Assembly: GCA_947652115.1 (NCBI GenBank)
Contig: OX393568.1
Coordinates: forward strand, 17,411,971-17,475,970
DNA length: 64,000 nt
Reading direction: 5' to 3'
Origin: Blastomussa wellsi
Lineage: Eukaryota; Cnidaria; Anthozoa; Scleractinia; Plerogyridae
Made by a program: the position numbers and the translations under genes. This document shows, one piece after another, positions 21,854-31,729 of the stretch (the first letter of the stretch is position 1; each line of letters begins with the position of its first letter). Below the pieces are notes generated by a model, which was not told where the DNA came from, searched no databases, and was given only the letters and a program-made list of their open reading frames with translations.

Positions 21854-24800
21854 TCAAGTAAAGTCTGTCATTAACTTTTTGAGGCCGAGTACAATACGGG
21901 CAGCGAAGTTCTGTACTAACTGGAGTTTCTTGATGTTATATAGTTTACTGAAGACAAAGGAACTCATAAGGAGAAGTATTGTTTTCTTATCTAGCAAGTG
22001 TTTAATTCTATTTATTTGTATAAGTTTATGTAGGCAGGTAGAGACAGTTTTAGTAATGTGATCATTATAAGTTAGTGACTGGTCAATGTAAATGCCAAGA
22101 TCCTTAGCAGCAGTAACAGGTATAATTTCTTTTCCGAGCATCCGAACAGATACTGTGGTCAGCTTATGAAGGAGTTGAGGCACACCAATCATTAGGACTT
22201 TGGTCTTATCAGGATTTATCAATAAAGAATTTTGACAACACCATCTGGAGACACTTTCCAGGTCGGCATTTATATTGTCAATTGCAGTGGATATGTCAGA
22301 CGAGGGAAAGGACAAGTACAGTTTAGAATCATCAACATAACAGGCCGATTTGCAGTGTGTGGGGACAGACAACAGGTCATTTACATAAATAGTAAACAGG
22401 ACTGGGCCCAATATTGATCCTGAGGGACTCCATATTTCAGTGGAAGTGCCTCAGAGATAGCATCTTGGATGCGTACTCTTTGACTACGGCCAACAAGGTA
22501 GCTATGGAACCAGTTGAGACTTTGAGAGGAGACATCCAGTGCTTGTAATTTCTGCAATAAAATATGCTGTCAAAGGCCTTTGACATGTCAAGTAACACCA
22601 GAGCTGAGATCTTTTTATCATCAATAATAATAGCCTGCAGCAGTTCGTCTGTAACGCCGAGAAGGGCCGTTTCAGTTGAATGAAGCTTGCGATTACCACT
22701 TTGAGTTTTAGCCAACTTCTTGTTTGCTGTTAGATAGTCGGCAAATTGTTCGTGAGCCAGACGTTCAGCCACCTTTGAAAGAATTGGCAAAAGGGAAATT
22801 GGTCGATAGTTGCACGGATCTTCAGAATTACCTGACTTTGGGATAGGAGTCACCTCGGCAATTTTCCATGCCCTCGCAAAGGTTCCGGTATGAAAAGAAT
22901 TGTTCATAATGCTTGTGATTGATGGAAGAATTACTGGTAAGCTGTCCTTGAGCACTCGTGCAGAGACTTTGTCATAACCAGGTGCTTTATTTGAAGGGAA
23001 GCCATTAATTACAAGCTCAACATCCTTATCTAACACCGTATGAAACTGAAAAGCTACTAAGCACGGATCAGGTGTGGGTTCCAAAGCTGATATAATTGGA
23101 TAAGTATCGAAATTATGTTCAATAGCAAGGTCCCGAGCTTTCTGGGGAGTCATACCTAATAATAATAATAATAATAATTTAATTATTATATTGCGCGCTT
23201 TCCATAAAATGATCAAGCGCGCATTACATATAATAATTAAATACAGAATATCTAAATAATACTTATTAAAAATACCATAATAAAAATCGAAATATACAAT
23301 GCATGTCAAGGTAATAAAAATTTTCAATAAAAAAATCGAAAGTTCAATCAATAAAAGTTTCCTTAAAAAGGTGCGTTTTCAGATGGCACTTAAAAGTCCG
23401 TAGATCTGTAACAGAACGAATCTCACGCGGTAATACATTCCAAAGTGCCGGAGCTGCGACTTGGAATGATCTGTCTCCTAATGTAACCCTACTTCTATAA
23501 GTTGGCGTTGCAAGCAACAAACTATCCGTGGAGGATCTTAAATTAAAATTTCCTGGACTTTTAATCGACACAAGTTCTCTTAAATACTTTGGCCCGATTC
23601 CATGGATGGCCTTAAAAACAAACAGTAGAATCTTAAAACTAATGCGTTGCCTAACCGGTAGCCAGTGCAGTACTCCACTGACGTAAAGTATTCGTTGAAT
23701 TTATTTACCAGAGCAGTTGGATTTTCAGCCGCAAAGGGACAATTTCGACTTTTCCTTGGCAAACAGTTGTTAATAATCTTCCAGATTGCATTGGCGTTTC
23801 CTTTGCTATTAAGCAGTTCAGTTCACACATGGTTTTTTCTGAAAATCTTAACTCACGCTTTACTTCCTGTCTGAAGCATCTATATGCATTCCAGTGAAGG
23901 CGGTCATTAGACCTGATTGCTCTTCTATGCCATAGATCACGGGTCTTCATTAGCTGGCGGATTTCTTCTGTAATGAAAGGATTTGGTCTAGCCTTTATCT
24001 TAATTCTCTTAATTGGGGCGTGATCATCTAAAACATTTGTAAATAAGGCGTTATGTGTGTCCACCTGGTCGTCGAAATCATCAAACATGGAAATCATGTG
24101 GAATGGAACAAATGCCAGATCCTCACGAAAGCGCTCAGCATTATAGTTAGAGTAACTCCTGATGGTAATATAGGAGGGCTTGAGTCTGGGGGATTTTATT
24201 GTTAAGACAAGATAAATGAGATGATGATCACTTATAGAGCAAGAAAGTACATCACTGAGGCTGACAATGTTCTTATTTGTAGTCATGATGACATCAATGA
24301 GGGATGTAGTCGTCTCGGTGATCCTTGTTGGTTTCGCAACCAGCTGGTTTAAGTTGAAAGTTGAAACAAAGTCCCGCAATGATTTAGACACAGGGTTAGA
24401 GGCCAACAGGTTGCAATTTAGATCTCCAAGTATAATAATATCCAAGTCCAAGAGTAACGCATCAACGAAGCTTTTAACAAGAGTTTCAAAGCAGCTGGTT
24501 GGTGTGTCGGGAGGTCGATGGTGTTACAGACTAAAAATGATTTATGACTTCTACACTGCACTCTCAGCCAAAGCTGTTGAAAACCATCTCCGCAAACTAG
24601 TGACAGATCATCAAGGACAGTGATTTTTAGGTTTGATTTGGCATAGATGCATAAACCACCTCCATTTTTGTATGATCCACGATCTTGTCTGAAAAGTTGA
24701 TAACCAGGGATCTGAAGACTTGCATCACTCACAGTTAAGTCAGCCCACGTTTCAGATTTGGTGAAAATATCAAAGTTATTTTGTAGAATCGCATCTTTAA

Positions 24801-24924
24801 CAAGGCAGAAATGCACTCTAGATTTTAAAGAGCGAACGTTCAGATGAGCGAGTTTGACATTTGACTTTAGATCCTTCGGTATATCAAGCTTGGCCAAATT
24901 AGTTTGCTTTTTAGGTCCTGGCAA
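21854..24924 (-). pseudogene. LINE ORF2: endonuclease plus reverse transcriptase, broken
   Basis: From 24924 downward: LAHLNVRSLKSRVHF, TKSETWADLTVSD and NGGGLCIYAKSNL (AP-endonuclease start), then after a frameshift LDIIILGDLNCNLLASNP, TSLIDVIMTTN and SDHHLIYLVL (the GDLN, DVI and SDH endonuclease blocks). The RT part has FPSNKAPGYDKVSARVLKD, ITPIPKSG-type EVTPIPKSGN, NYRPISLLPILSK, LLDMSKAFDS (motif A), YGVPQ followed by a one-base loss before ILGPVLF, and YVDDSKLYLSF (motif C). The catalytic Asp residues are therefore retained in pieces. Just upstream of the endonuclease, SGDAHPC runs out of frame into PGPKKQ, a decayed 2A-like SGDVxxNPGP sequence. Confidence 0.85.
23158..23680 (-). mobile_element. 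Second LINE 3' fragment nested in the first
   Basis: On the minus strand it starts with HWLPVRQRISFK-like and continues SIKSPGNFNLRSSTDSLLLA, LGDRSFQVAAPALWNVLPRE, LRTFKCHLKTHLFKETF, then stop. The 3' UTR has a short GC stem (GCGCGCTTGATCATTTTATG with AAAGCGCGC) and a TAA-repeat tail at 23158-23178. It interrupts the outer LINE between FNEYFTSV and MTPQKARDLAIEH. It is 5' truncated, as is usual for target-primed insertion. Confidence 0.85.
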
Positions 24925-26064
24925 GGGTGAGCATCACCGCTTCGGACAATAGCAACGTCTGCTGGGTTGAAAGAGGCTGTACAGTTCGCAGAGTACGCCA
25001 CTCTTGACTTCAGAAATTTCTTCCGAAGCCAAGAAAAACAGAAGCGAAAAACTTAATAAAATTGGGGACGAAGTCAAAACACGTCCTGCCGCCATGATGA
25101 CCGCTGATGCGTGGTTTTAAAATGTTCAGTCCAAAAAATGAAGACTGAAATAATAAGGGCCCACGCTGAAATAAGTTGAGAATACAGAGGGAAGCCAAGA
25201 CAATAAGACAAGGGGAAACAAAATACCTCAAGTTGCTCGTGTTATACCCGTAAGGTGGTTCGGAACAGACAGCTTCTCTCCTGGCACCGTTGGCTGCACA
25301 ACTTGCTCGGGCTTGAGCGATATAAAAAGGTATGCGAGTTAACTGTTGCCATAAGCGGTGAGTTGTAGAGCGAAAGCCACAGTGCGAAGTACGGCATAGC
25401 GAAATAGTGAGTCTTGAAGAAAGGACAACAAGACGTGTACAGCGCACGGGTGTGCGAGAAAAGAGGGCGAGTCTATGGTTGATTCTCCTTATACGCTTAG
25501 GTGAGACAGCTGAGAATAGCAACTTGCTTCTAAAAGCTCGTGCTGCGTACTAATCAGCTGGGTTCACACATTGCAAAAATAAACTAGTGAGTATATGACG
25601 TCATTTTCTCTCTCGATCCAGCTATTTTAATGCAACTCAACTGTGGTCGAATCTGGTAATGGCGGACAGTTTAAACAAGAATTCGTCGTTCAAAAAACGG
25701 ACGTATTTCGAAAATTGAGGCGCAATAATTGGCATGGTGCATTCATGTCAAACGTAAAATCGTAATCGAAAGAGAACAAGAACAACATTTTATCGTAGTA
25801 CCACTTTAAAACATCGCCTGGCTTGGCTAAATGGCAACGAACGTAAAGCAAAACAAAGTATGATCTATCAGCCAGGTGATTTCAATGTATACTTTTTCTA
25901 AGGGCTCCGGTCCCTACCAAGTAACCAAGAAGGTAAACGTCCTACCGTTCTGCTCTCTTAAAAATTTGAAAGCGTGTCGCTTAGTTGATTGTGTTTTAAT
26001 TTCAAAAGCTCTCAGGTAATTTGGATATTGTATTTAAAGTGCCCCTGGGAAGAAATTGGTGGTA

Positions 26065-26545
26065 TTTTTTTTATTTTCGTGTACAATGCGACTTTCTTAA
26101 TAATCTCAAATGGCTTGCCAAATTTCAATCCATTCTGGACATGAGAGGTCTTAATTTTTAAACTTTTATCTCCAAAAATTTACGGCCGCCATTAATTTGC
26201 TGTGTTGCAAGGCTTGGTTTCGATTTGGAGAAAGTGACGTCTGAGGCTCCAAAATTTCTTCCAGGTTGTAATTATAATAACAATCAGCACAGGAAATTGC
26301 ACGAAGAACGATTAAAAAGTTTCTTTTGATCTTCATTTGATTTTCAATAGTTATTGTTACAACCCGAGAGGTATTTTTGAGCCTTTGACGTCACCAAATC
26401 GCCTTTGACGTTTTCCAAATCGCAACCAAGCCTTGGAACAAGGCAAAGTAATGGCGGCCGTAAATTTTCGGAAATAAAAGCTTAAAAATTATTACTTCTC
26501 ATGTCCAGAATGGATTGAAATTTGGCAAGATGATTAATTGTACAC
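26065..26545. repeat. Foldback repeat, two arms of about 160 nt
   Basis: TTCAATCCATTCTGGACATG and TTTACGGCCGCCATTA on the left return as complements on the right (CATGTCCAGAATGGATTGAA, TAATGGCGGCCGTAAA). A single arm of the same family is at 1960-2260. Non-coding. Confidence 0.85.
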
Positions 26546-26589
26546 GAAAATAAAAAAAAAAGCAATAAATAAATAAATAACACCAATCA

Positions 26590-26945
26590 ATAACATAGCC
26601 TAAAGGTGACAGCATCTGCACAGTAGCGAGAGAACTTGTCTTCCACTAGCCTGGCCTGAGTTCGATCGCCGGACCGGGCGTCATATTTGGATTGAGTTTG
26701 ATCCCTTGTTCTGAGGGTCTGAGGGTCTGTGGATCCCTTGTTCTCGAGGTTCGAGCCCGGGCCGGGGCACTGCGTTGTGTTCTTGGGCAAGACACTTTAC
26801 TCTCACAGTGCCTCTCTCCACCCAAATGTATAAGTGGGTACCGGCGAAATAATGCTAGGAGGTAACCCCCAATGGACTAGCATCCCATCCAGGGGGGAGT
26901 AGAATATTCCGAAAGCGGAATACGCTCTTGATGCATGGGTCGCTT
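26590..26945 (+). mobile_element. tRNA-derived SINE
   Basis: B-box-like GAGGTTCGAGCCCGGG (and an upstream GAGTTCGATCGCCGG) is followed by GTTCTTGGGCAAGACACTTT, GGGTACCGGCGAAATAATGC and GGACTAGCATCCCATCCAGG. This is the same body as at 2375-2626, in the opposite orientation. A partial duplication of the head (GATCCCTTGTTCT twice) is visible. Confidence 0.75.
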
Positions 26946-27411
26946 GGCACGAGGCTTTACACTTTATAAAAAGCCTCTATTCATCCACGATCAAATAATG
27001 ACTAATCAATTTATTTTTATCTGCATCTAGGAAACTCAAGTTCATGTCGAGCCCGCGGTCGAAACTTTCACGCGAGGACGCGTTTGCCAGGATCCTGATA
27101 TTTTCGGTTGTGAATCCCGAGGCTAGCACAAGCGGACCTGCTTAAACATTTTATTGTGGATGAATTATGACTATTCTTGTACGCTCTTTCAAAAACGTTG
27201 AACTGATAATGTAATCATAGTTTGAACGTCAAACGTATCAATGCAAATATATGTGTATTATGTCCAGTTTGTCATAGAAACAGATTCTATCTTCGTTAAT
27301 GGGTGTCAAAAGAAACTTCCCTTCACTGCAATAAACGTTCTCTTTGCGAAGCACTAATGTATGGTGCCATCCCAAAATTCACCCATTACAGATTTTGTCG
27401 GTGGTATTCTT
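26946..27411. other. Gene-free interval
   Basis: No coding exon, RNA gene or repeat structure is supported here. Confidence 0.4.
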
Positions 27412-27638
27412 TTTATGCCTTTCTCCCCTCCTCAGGTTAGGGAATTGCAAAATAGTGGGCTGCATACCCGCGCTCGTTTACTGGGTGCTAGAATAAAGAC
27501 AGACAATCCCAGATGGAGTAAAATGGCTAAGGGCAAAGACCCAAAGCCGATTTAATCATTACTTTCTTGAATAAATTATAAAAACAATTAGCTCTATAAA
27601 ATGTGTTAGCCCAGTAAAGGTGAGGGCACAAAAACGCC
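27412..27638 (-). repeat. Split direct repeat B2 (right end)
   Basis: 227-bp copy of 27976-28202, with a single C/T difference (GGGCTGCATACC against GGGCTGTATACC). It forms the outer 3' end of the element in minus orientation. Confidence 0.93.
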
Positions 27639-27700
27639 CAAAAAACTAAACTAAAATACCACAAGGAAACAAAGAGGACAGGACAAGGGGAGGAGGAGGG

Positions 27701-27979
27701 ATGTGAGAACGAAGTGTGAACCAGCGAGAAGAAGCGAGAATGAATGAATGGACTAATGCTTTGTAGCCTGGCCACAAGTCAAAACATATAGGGGGGGCTC
27801 AATATATTGAGGCAACCAAACCCCTTGTCCAGGCCCTGTACAGTGTCCTATGCTATTACAAAACAAAACTATTGCAAAACAAGCATATGCACGTGCCTTC
27901 ATGTTACACAATAAAATCAACTGAATTCCTCAGGAAGAAAGACATAAAAATTCTATTCGCATCGCAAATAATCTCTTTA
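27701..27979 (-). repeat. Split direct repeat A2
   Basis: 279-bp copy of A1 (31451-31729); the differences seen are GTGTGAACC/GTGTCAACC and CTATTCGCATC/CTATTCCCATC. It abuts B1 with a 4-bp overlap, TTTA. Confidence 0.93.
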
Positions 27980-28202
27980 TGCCTTTCTCCCCTCCTCAGG
28001 TTAGGGAATTGCAAAATAGTGGGCTGTATACCCGCGCTCGTTTACTGGGTGCTAGAATAAAGACAGACAATCCCAGATGGAGTAAAATGGCTAAGGGCAA
28101 AGACCCAAAGCCGATTTAATCATTACTTTCTTGAATAAATTATAAAAACAATTAGCTCTATAAAATGTGTTAGCCCAGTAAAGGTGAGGGCACAAAAACG
28201 CC
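27976..28202 (-). repeat. Split direct repeat B1
   Basis: Inner copy of B, joined directly to A2. The B1-A2 joint is what a circular form made by joining the outer ends of the element would contain. Confidence 0.93.
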
Positions 28203-28813
28203 AAAGCAGAATGATACCATCATGCTGCCGCCCCACCCAAGGGAAATGCAGCCCACAAATAATAGAAAGGCGATACTGAAAAATACGAATTACAAGGCAA
28301 GTATGATATGAACAGTCAGTTCAAGAGTCTATGGCACAGAGGGGATTCCCCCATCGTTCCTAGATGTCAAACAAACAAAATGAGAAAGCTATGACCTGGA
28401 ACAATTATACAAAGTAGGGCGAACAGCTGCCTTTGCTAATCTGTTCACCCAACCCTGACTACTTAAATACAAATTACTACCAGATAAAATGAACATGGAA
28501 TTAAACCCTGACAAGAAATGTATGTCTGTACATGGTATGGAGAACAGCTGCCCCTGCTAATCTGTTCTGCCAACCTTGCCTACTTACTTGATAAGCAAAC
28601 TACACAAAGGTAAATTTAAGTTAAAAGTACAGGATACTTGCAAACTGTTACAAGGAGCATGGGGGACTGCTGCCCTTGCTAATCAGAACCCCCAACTCCC
28701 CGACACGGTCAGCACCCAAAAAGTGACGAGACTGCTGCCCTTGCTAATCAGTCCCATCACCCTTTAGTTACCTGCACATGGCTTCCCCCGCAAGCCATGC
28801 ATGTTCAAACAAG
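28203..28813. other. Element 3' non-coding region with short repeats
   Basis: Between the recombinase stop and B1 there are repeated phrases such as AACAGCTGCC(T/C)(T/C)TGCTAATC and CTGCTGCCCTTGCTAATCAG at about 28420-28750 (at least four copies). They probably have a structural or binding role in the element. No further ORF. Confidence 0.6.
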
Positions 28814-30304
28814 CTAAGATGGTAGTGAAGGTATCCTAATATACTTAAGGAAGGCATTGGACTTCCAACGACCCAAAGCTCTGATCTGAGCATCAGACAT
28901 TCCCCGTTCTGCAGCAAAAGAAGCAGCGCCGATGCGAAAACTATGACCCTTGTAGCGGGTGGAGTCAAGCCCACAAGCCTTCAAGGAAAGAGAAAGTAGT
29001 TCTGCAAAATTGGTCCGTGAAACTGGACTATTATCCAAATTAAGGAAAAGTGGACCTGGCCGGTTTCCCCGCAGTAATAAGTAATCGAGTAGCAGTTGTA
29101 CTGGACAACAAGAATTTTGGCGATGCAAAATTATAGAGAATGGATGCTGATTATAGCTATGTTTAAAATTTCCGAAAGTGAGTTTGAGAGCCACCACACG
29201 CTTTGAGGAATCTTCTAATTTAGCCAACTGATGAACCTGTAAGGGGACACCCGCATCTTTAGATGAGTTGTAGGTTATCTCCCCAATGCGAAGAAAGGCA
29301 AAAAAGGCGGTCGAGCACATGGTCTGAAATTGACAACGTTGATACTGGGTAAAAGCTAGCTGTGTGGAAGACTCAATGATTCTGTTGAGTACTGGAAGTG
29401 TGATAGGTAAGCGACTGTCTAAGCGTGAACCTATCTTACCATAACCTTTTAAGATCTGGATAATAAAAAAGGCTTTAGTAGGATCAGGAAGGCCCAAAAA
29501 TTTGTGAGAATAGCCCAATGCAGAAACATATGAACTTACAGTAGACGGAGCGTACTTTTTGTCGTACATATAAGCAATAAAAAGAGCCAAGGTATGGGTC
29601 ACGATGGGAAATGCCTTGCTAACAGAATGGAAAATCGCATCAAGAAATTGGTAAAATAATCTCCAAGCCCGCCGATAGGTTGGAATAGATGAAGGCTGCA
29701 GGCTGGACTTAGCAAGCATGGCTACTATAGCACCCAATTCTGAGGCTGCAGATTCTGGGGAATCTCTGTGGGCAAGGAGTCCATGTGAGGTGGTGCAAGG
29801 TGCCTGAAAGTCTGGACCTGGTACCGGTTGTGGTCCTTCCGGGGGTGAGGGAACCAAGCCTGTCATGGCAGCTGAGACATCCGCCAAATTTCCTTGTACC
29901 ACCGTAGATGCAATTCGATCAGTGGAAGAAGACTGACTGCCAGTTGTATTCACTGGGACTTCATTCAGGCCTGACGGTAACAAGGGAACCATACTAGCCG
30001 AGTTTTCAGCTGGAGACAAACGACGCGACACCTCATCAGCTACTTTATTGACCAGCGTCTCAATGAACTGAGGGGACAGCAGGGCCTCCTGTTGAGGTGA
30101 TTGCACTGTCGATGATGTGCTGGGGGACTCCTGTGAAGTTACAGCAAGATTCTCTCCTGTTCGTGCACGGGAGCCTCTCCCCCTGCTTGTCAGGGCAGGA
30201 AGGCCTTGTGTAGCAATGCTGCTCGCGCGAACGCTCTCCCGAGGGCTTGCACGTTTCGGAGCCCTGACTGATGAAGCACGACCGCGAGACTTAACTTTAG
30301 GCAT
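28814..30304 (-). CDS. Tyrosine recombinase of the mobile element
   Basis: 496 residues from ATG 30304 (KVKSRGRASSVRAPK...); an upstream in-frame extension lacks family character. Residues 1-60 are basic and Ser/Arg-rich, 60-185 are low complexity and Pro/Ser-rich, 195-290 form the helical core-binding domain (PTYRRAWRLFYQFLDA), and 295-490 the catalytic domain. Catalytic residues seen: R339 (FLRIGE), K381 (GNFKHS), H454 and R457 (GHSFRIGAA), W480 in the second His position (LGRWKS, common in eukaryotic YR elements) and the nucleophile Y488 (FLKYIR). The set is complete, so the enzyme may be active. It would cut and rejoin the element ends through a covalent 3'-phosphotyrosine. It lies downstream of the SGNH gene on the same strand. 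Confidence 0.9.
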   Translation of the reverse strand: MPKVKSRGRASSVRAPKRASPRESVRASSIATQGLPALTSRGRGSRARTGENLAVTSQESPSTSSTVQSPQQEALLSPQFIETLVNKVADEVSRRLSPAENSASMVPLLPSGLNEVPVNTTGSQSSSTDRIASTVVQGNLADVSAAMTGLVPSPPEGPQPVPGPDFQAPCTTSHGLLAHRDSPESAASELGAIVAMLAKSSLQPSSIPTYRRAWRLFYQFLDAIFHSVSKAFPIVTHTLALFIAYMYDKKYAPSTVSSYVSALGYSHKFLGLPDPTKAFFIIQILKGYGKIGSRLDSRLPITLPVLNRIIESSTQLAFTQYQRCQFQTMCSTAFFAFLRIGEITYNSSKDAGVPLQVHQLAKLEDSSKRVVALKLTFGNFKHSYNQHPFSIILHRQNSCCPVQLLLDYLLLRGNRPGPLFLNLDNSPVSRTNFAELLSLSLKACGLDSTRYKGHSFRIGAASFAAERGMSDAQIRALGRWKSNAFLKYIRIPSLPS

Positions 30305-30489
30305 GATAAAAACCTGCAACTCAAGAAGAGAAACTTGGCAGGAACAGAAAACATTAGAATTAACTAGAGGTGACACATGGTCAAACACAATATAGATAAA
30401 TATAACCTGGCAGGCCTAAACATTTCAAGGCATCAAGTCGACGAGTTGACAGGCCCATCAACGCCAGAAAGTAAACGATCAATGGGGGT

Positions 30490-30780
30490 GCTAGCATAAC
30501 TACATATGACTAGCATCCAAATTATAAACAAAAGAGGGTGTAACCCCCAACACTAGGATAACTACATATCACCAGCAAAAATTGTGGCAAGGTAGCATAA
30601 CTACATATGACTACTGCCAATTAAACTAGTCATAACTACATATGACTAGAAAATGGAAACTGGGCCAGATAGCTGGCCAAATGAGAGGCTTGCATAACTA
30701 CATGACAAGCAAAAAATATGTGAGCACAACATAAATTACTGCCTACAATAAGGGCTAGCATAACTACAAACGGCTAGCCA
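30490..30780. repeat. Six irregular copies of a CATAACTACATATGAC motif inside the element
   Basis: Copies of (TAG)CATAACTACATATGAC(TAG) start near 30495, 30550, 30596, 30631, 30691 and 30760, separated by 20-50 unrelated bases. Several are flanked by CTAGC/GCTAGC. The irregular spacing rules out an ordinary tandem repeat. They sit between the SGNH and recombinase frames, where they could bind an element protein. Confidence 0.75.
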
Positions 30781-30831
30781 AAATAACTTAACATTAAAAC
30801 AACACAGGAATTGGCCGATACGATGCCAAAA

Positions 30832-31422
30832 TCAAACATCCCCCAGCAGACCCACAGCCTTTAGAATGGCCCCACGATAACTCCGGTAAAGGAAATACTG
30901 CCCCTTTGGATTAAGGTGAACGCCATCCCTCAAGTATAAAGCCTTGTAGGGGCTGTTGAACTCCGCATGGGACCAACAGAAACAATTAGGAAATTCGTGT
31001 AGAACAACGCTAACATATTGATTTAAAACTGACGCATTATGGAAAAAAGACATGACATGTGGTACGGAAATGCCACGTGGGATGACACCGCAAATGCCGA
31101 TGGCACGAACTGAAAATTCTTGAAGCAAACGCACAAAGTCCTTAATATAAGAGCCCACAATCTCGGGCGGGGTATGAGTAAGATCGTTAGTACCTATTTC
31201 CAAGATAACGATATCTGGGGCAAGATCTCTGACAATGTGAAGGTCATTTGCCTGAAGCGTTTGCATGGTGCGGCCGCCGACGCCGTGTAAGTGAACCGAC
31301 GCCGTACCACGAAGGTTAAAATCGCGAGCCGCGCGGGGATCAAAACCTAAATCCAAATCGCGCTTAAGGCGCCTTACAAAAGAATGGCCTAAAATAAGAG
31401 CTTTAGGGGCAACCTCTGCCAT
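30832..31422 (-). CDS. SGNH/GDSL-type hydrolase of the mobile element
   Basis: 196 residues, intact. Block I is LILGHSFVRRL with nucleophile S14, where GHS stands for the usual GDS. A Gly block follows near 47-51 (GVGGRT), then block III IGTND with N79, and block V RDGVHLNPKG with D166 and H169. The Ser/Asp/His triad and the Gly and Asn oxyanion-hole residues are all present, so esterase or lipase-like activity is likely. There is no signal peptide. The start lies just inside repeat A1 (31451-31729), so the gene is the first of the element. SGNH frames are known to me from some LINEs and some YR retroelements; their role in transposition is unclear. Confidence 0.9.
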   Translation of the reverse strand: MAEVAPKALILGHSFVRRLKRDLDLGFDPRAARDFNLRGTASVHLHGVGGRTMQTLQANDLHIVRDLAPDIVILEIGTNDLTHTPPEIVGSYIKDFVRLLQEFSVRAIGICGVIPRGISVPHVMSFFHNASVLNQYVSVVLHEFPNCFCWSHAEFNSPYKALYLRDGVHLNPKGQYFLYRSYRGAILKAVGLLGDV

Positions 31423-31450
31423 AAATAAAGCTTACCTCTAGGCTCAAGCA

Positions 31451-31729
31451 ATGTGAGAACGAAGTGTCAACCAGCGAGAAGAAGCGAGAATGAATGAATG
31501 GACTAATGCTTTGTAGCCTGGCCACAAGTCAAAACATATAGGGGGGGCTCAATATATTGAGGCAACCAAACCCCTTGTCCAGGCCCTGTACAGTGTCCTA
31601 TGCTATTACAAAACAAAACTATTGCAAAACAAGCATATGCACGTGCCTTCATGTTACACAATAAAATCAACTGAATTCCTCAGGAAGAAAGACATAAAAA
31701 TTCTATTCCCATCGCAAATAATCTCTTTA
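31451..31729 (-). repeat. Split direct repeat A1 (left end)
   Basis: The 5' end of the element in minus orientation, 279 bp, matching A2 with about two differences. It probably carries the promoter for the SGNH frame that starts 29 bases downstream. Confidence 0.93.

Larger units (their letters stand above)
21408..25548 (-). mobile_element. CR1/L2-like LINE, near full length, inactivated
   Basis: Minus-strand order: a 5' region to about 25548, degenerate 2A-like site, AP endonuclease, reverse transcriptase, a typical C-terminal block (QRSFAYRGARLWNDLSDDIK near 21720-21640), a 3' UTR and a CATA microsatellite tail at 21409-21432 that abuts the minisatellite. Another LINE 3' end is inserted at 23158-23680. 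Frameshifts and the insertion make it inactive. The 5' end lies almost exactly at the inner edge of the right TIR of the enclosing unit. Confidence 0.8.
19669..25809. mobile_element. 6.1-kb TIR unit with TTAA flanks (composite)
   Basis: The left end (19673 onward) AGTGGTACCTCGATGAAAAG and the right end (complement of 25805 backward) AGTGGTACTACGATAAAATG begin an imperfect inverted repeat of about 260-270 bp (19673-19940 against 25550-25805). TTAA lies directly outside both ends (19669-19672 and 25806-25809), the target duplication of piggyBac and Kolobok elements. The space between is filled by a 59-bp minisatellite and a LINE; no transposase is seen. I read it as a non-autonomous TTAA-class element with a satellite core, later hit by LINEs. 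Confidence 0.65.
27412..31729 (-). mobile_element. 4.3-kb tyrosine-recombinase element with split direct repeats (Ngaro-like ends, no RT)
   Basis: On the minus strand the order is A1 (31729-31451), SGNH hydrolase, a short-repeat spacer, tyrosine recombinase, B1 (28202-27976), A2 (27979-27701), 62 bp, B2 (27638-27412). A1 and A2 are 279 bp each with about two differences; B1 and B2 are 227 bp each with about one. B1 and A2 overlap by TTTA, which is also found at both outer ends. This A1-ORFs-B1A2-B2 layout is the split-direct-repeat form known from Ngaro-type YR retrotransposons, but no RT or RNase H is present between the ends. Near-identity of the repeats and two open frames point to a recent insertion. 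Confidence 0.9.

Noticed and set aside
25010..25522. 170-codon minus-strand frame
   Set aside because: It lies in the 5' part of the LINE, has no recognisable domain and no convincing start. At most it is a LINE ORF1 relic.
30117..30395. Plus-strand frame opposite the recombinase start
   Set aside because: Antisense shadow of the recombinase N-terminal region, without any family resemblance.
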